A stretch of DNA of 64,000 nt from Nesterenkonia muleiensis (GTDB taxonomy: Bacteria; Actinomycetota; Actinomycetes; Actinomycetales; Micrococcaceae): the NCBI RefSeq assembly GCF_003600155.1, contig NZ_QWLD01000029.1, positions 1 through 64,000 of the forward strand. Reading direction: 5' to 3'. This document shows, piece by piece, positions 62,870-64,000 of the stretch (positions within the stretch are counted from its first letter, which is position 1; each line of letters begins with the position of its first letter). The position numbers were made by a program, and so were the translations under genes. The notes beneath the pieces are model-generated. The model was not told the origin of the DNA. It searched no databases and saw only the letters and a program-made list of their open reading frames with translations.

Positions 62870-63631
62870 ATGACTGAGACCTCTGTGCCCGCAGGCACCA
62901 CCGCCGCGCTCGAGCTGCTGCCCGCCGTCGACGTCGCCGATGGGCAGGCCGTCCGGCTGGTCCAGGGCGAAGCCGGCTCTGAGACTGGCTACGGCGACCC
63001 GCTGGAGGCTGCCCAGACCTGGCAGGAGCAGGGCGCGGAGTGGATCCACCTGGTCGACCTCGACGCCGCCTTCGGCCGTGGCCACAACCGCGAGATCCTC
63101 CAGCGGGTGGTGGAGCAGATCGGCATCAAGATCGAGCTCTCCGGCGGAATCCGCGACGACGAGTCCCTGGACCGCGCACTGGAGATGGGCGCCACCAGGG
63201 TCAACCTGGGCACTGCCGCCCTGGAGGATCCCGAATGGACCGCCAGAGCTATTCAGCGGCACGGAGACGCCATCGCTGTGGGCCTTGACGTCCGGGGGGA
63301 GACCCTCGCTGCTCGCGGCTGGACCCAGGAGGGCGGGAACCTCTGGGAGGTGCTGGCCCGGCTCGAGGAGGCCGGCTGCCCGCGCTATGTGGTCACCGAT
63401 GTGACCAAGGACGGCACCCTGCGCGGACCCAACACCGAACTGCTGGCCCAGGTGGCGGCCAAGACCAATAAGCCGGTGGTCGCCTCCGGAGGGATCTCCA
63501 GCCTGGAGGACATCGCCGCACTGGCCGCGATGGTCTCCTCCGGAGTGGAAGGGGCCATCATGGGCAAGGCGCTCTACGCCGGCAAGTTCACCCTGTCTGA
63601 GGCGCTGAAGGTGGCCGCTGAGTCCAGATGA
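62870..63631 (+). CDS. priA: Phosphoribosyl isomerase A (HisA, possibly also TrpF)
   Basis: 253 residues. [33 protein letters not shown] with the first catalytic Asp, [15 protein letters not shown], and [16 protein letters not shown] with the second Asp. Sequence is of the actinobacterial PriA type that can also serve tryptophan synthesis; dual function cannot be told from sequence alone. Overlaps the next gene by ATGA. Confidence 0.95.
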   Translation: MTETSVPAGTTAALELLPAVDVADGQAVRLVQGEAGSETGYGDPLEAAQTWQEQGAEWIHLVDLDAAFGRGHNREILQRVVEQIGIKIELSGGIRDDESLDRALEMGATRVNLGTAALEDPEWTARAIQRHGDAIAVGLDVRGETLAARGWTQEGGNLWEVLARLEEAGCPRYVVTDVTKDGTLRGPNTELLAQVAAKTNKPVVASGGISSLEDIAALAAMVSSGVEGAIMGKALYAGKFTLSEALKVAAESR

Positions 63632-64000
63632 GTCGAGAGCTCCCGGCGCATATTGCCAACCTGCTGCCGGCGGATTCGGCTGGGATTCCGTGGGCCGGGC
63701 GTGACCTCAGCGGCGAGGGCAACCCGCTGCATACCTTCGACGGGGATGACGGCTTCACCACCCCAGTGATCAGTGAAGCACGACGGCGCCTGCTCGCCGG
63801 GGACACCGACGAGCCCGGCTTCGTCAACGCCCTGGCCGGTCAGCGCCTGTTCGCCCCGGTGCTGGCCACCGGCCACTCAGATGCTGAGCACGGTGACAAA
63901 GAGGCAGAGATCTCATTGGTGACCCTGACCGCCTCCGACGGGCGGAGGGCCATGCCGGCCTTCACCTCGGTCCAGGCACTGACGGACTGGCACCCTGAGG
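63628..64000 (+). CDS. SseB-domain protein (cut by window end)
   Basis: At least 124 residues, continuing past the window. [27 protein letters not shown] and [27 protein letters not shown] match the SseB N-terminal domain. Such genes often follow priA in Micrococcaceae. Function unknown. Confidence 0.8.
   Translation, partial: MSRELPAHIANLLPADSAGIPWAGRDLSGEGNPLHTFDGDDGFTTPVISEARRRLLAGDTDEPGFVNALAGQRLFAPVLATGHSDAEHGDKEAEISLVTLTASDGRRAMPAFTSVQALTDWHPE

Noticed and set aside
1-64000. tRNA, rRNA, prophage or insertion sequence genes
   Set aside because: None recognised by eye; no transposase, integrase or cloverleaf-like sequence found, though small RNAs could be missed.

Overview
The window is high-GC, gene-dense chromosome from an actinobacterium. 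The recA-recX-miaB-miaA, hflX-lexA-LysM-hisC-hisB-hisH-priA and pgsA-cinA-clgR-MarR-DUF3046 blocks are typical of Micrococcaceae (Arthrobacter, Nesterenkonia and Kocuria relatives); the family is an inference from gene order and codon use, not a measured phylogeny. I saw no rRNA, tRNA, CRISPR array, transposase or phage gene.

Layout. (1) 1-4.2 kb: a toxin/antitoxin-like pair broken by frameshifts, a double-hotdog thioesterase, a malic enzyme and a decayed stretch. (2) 4.2-28 kb: a cell-surface glycopolymer island, less GC-rich in places. It holds an ATP-grasp protein, a protein fusing a GT42/DUF115-like domain to a NeuB-type nonulosonate synthase, a double cytidylyltransferase (KdsB-like plus NeuA-like), FOUR paralogous proteins with TPR-like repeats followed by a domain carrying what look like sialyltransferase family 29 motifs L, S and VS, GT8- and GT2-type glycosyltransferases, a pyruvyltransferase-like protein, a secreted tandem HNH nuclease, a histidine phosphatase, two TagD-type glycerol-3-phosphate cytidylyltransferases, an LCP ligase and a CDP-glycerol glycerophosphotransferase. 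Together these suggest a wall polymer joining CMP-activated nonulosonic acid (Kdn- or sialic-acid-like) with glycerol phosphate, i.e. a teichulosonic/teichoic acid type polymer. This is the most interesting system here.

(3) 28-40 kb: M16 peptidase, an intact VapBC pair with a perfect palindromic operator, MoaB-like protein, dapB, a membrane acyltransferase-like protein, dapA, RNase J, ftsK. (4) 39.6-48.4 kb: pgsA, cinA, clgR, MarR, DUF3046, ArsR/SRPBCC pair, hydrolase, recA-recX, miaB-miaA. (5) 48-55 kb: a NarL-type two-component system divergent from an ABC transporter with an 18-bp palindrome between them, dapF, folC-like, rsmC-like. (6) 55-64 kb: hflX behind a 15-codon leaderless upstream ORF, a DinG/XPD-type helicase, lexA divergent from a LysM division-inhibitor candidate with two SOS boxes, and the his genes.

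Two window-wide themes. A ~66-bp palindromic repeat family occurs at least seven times; two copies sit in frame inside one membrane protein gene and one supplies the C-terminus of the clgR-like gene. Many genes start 6-8 nt after a TANNNT -10 box, so leaderless transcription appears common, including one shared bidirectional -10 at dapA.
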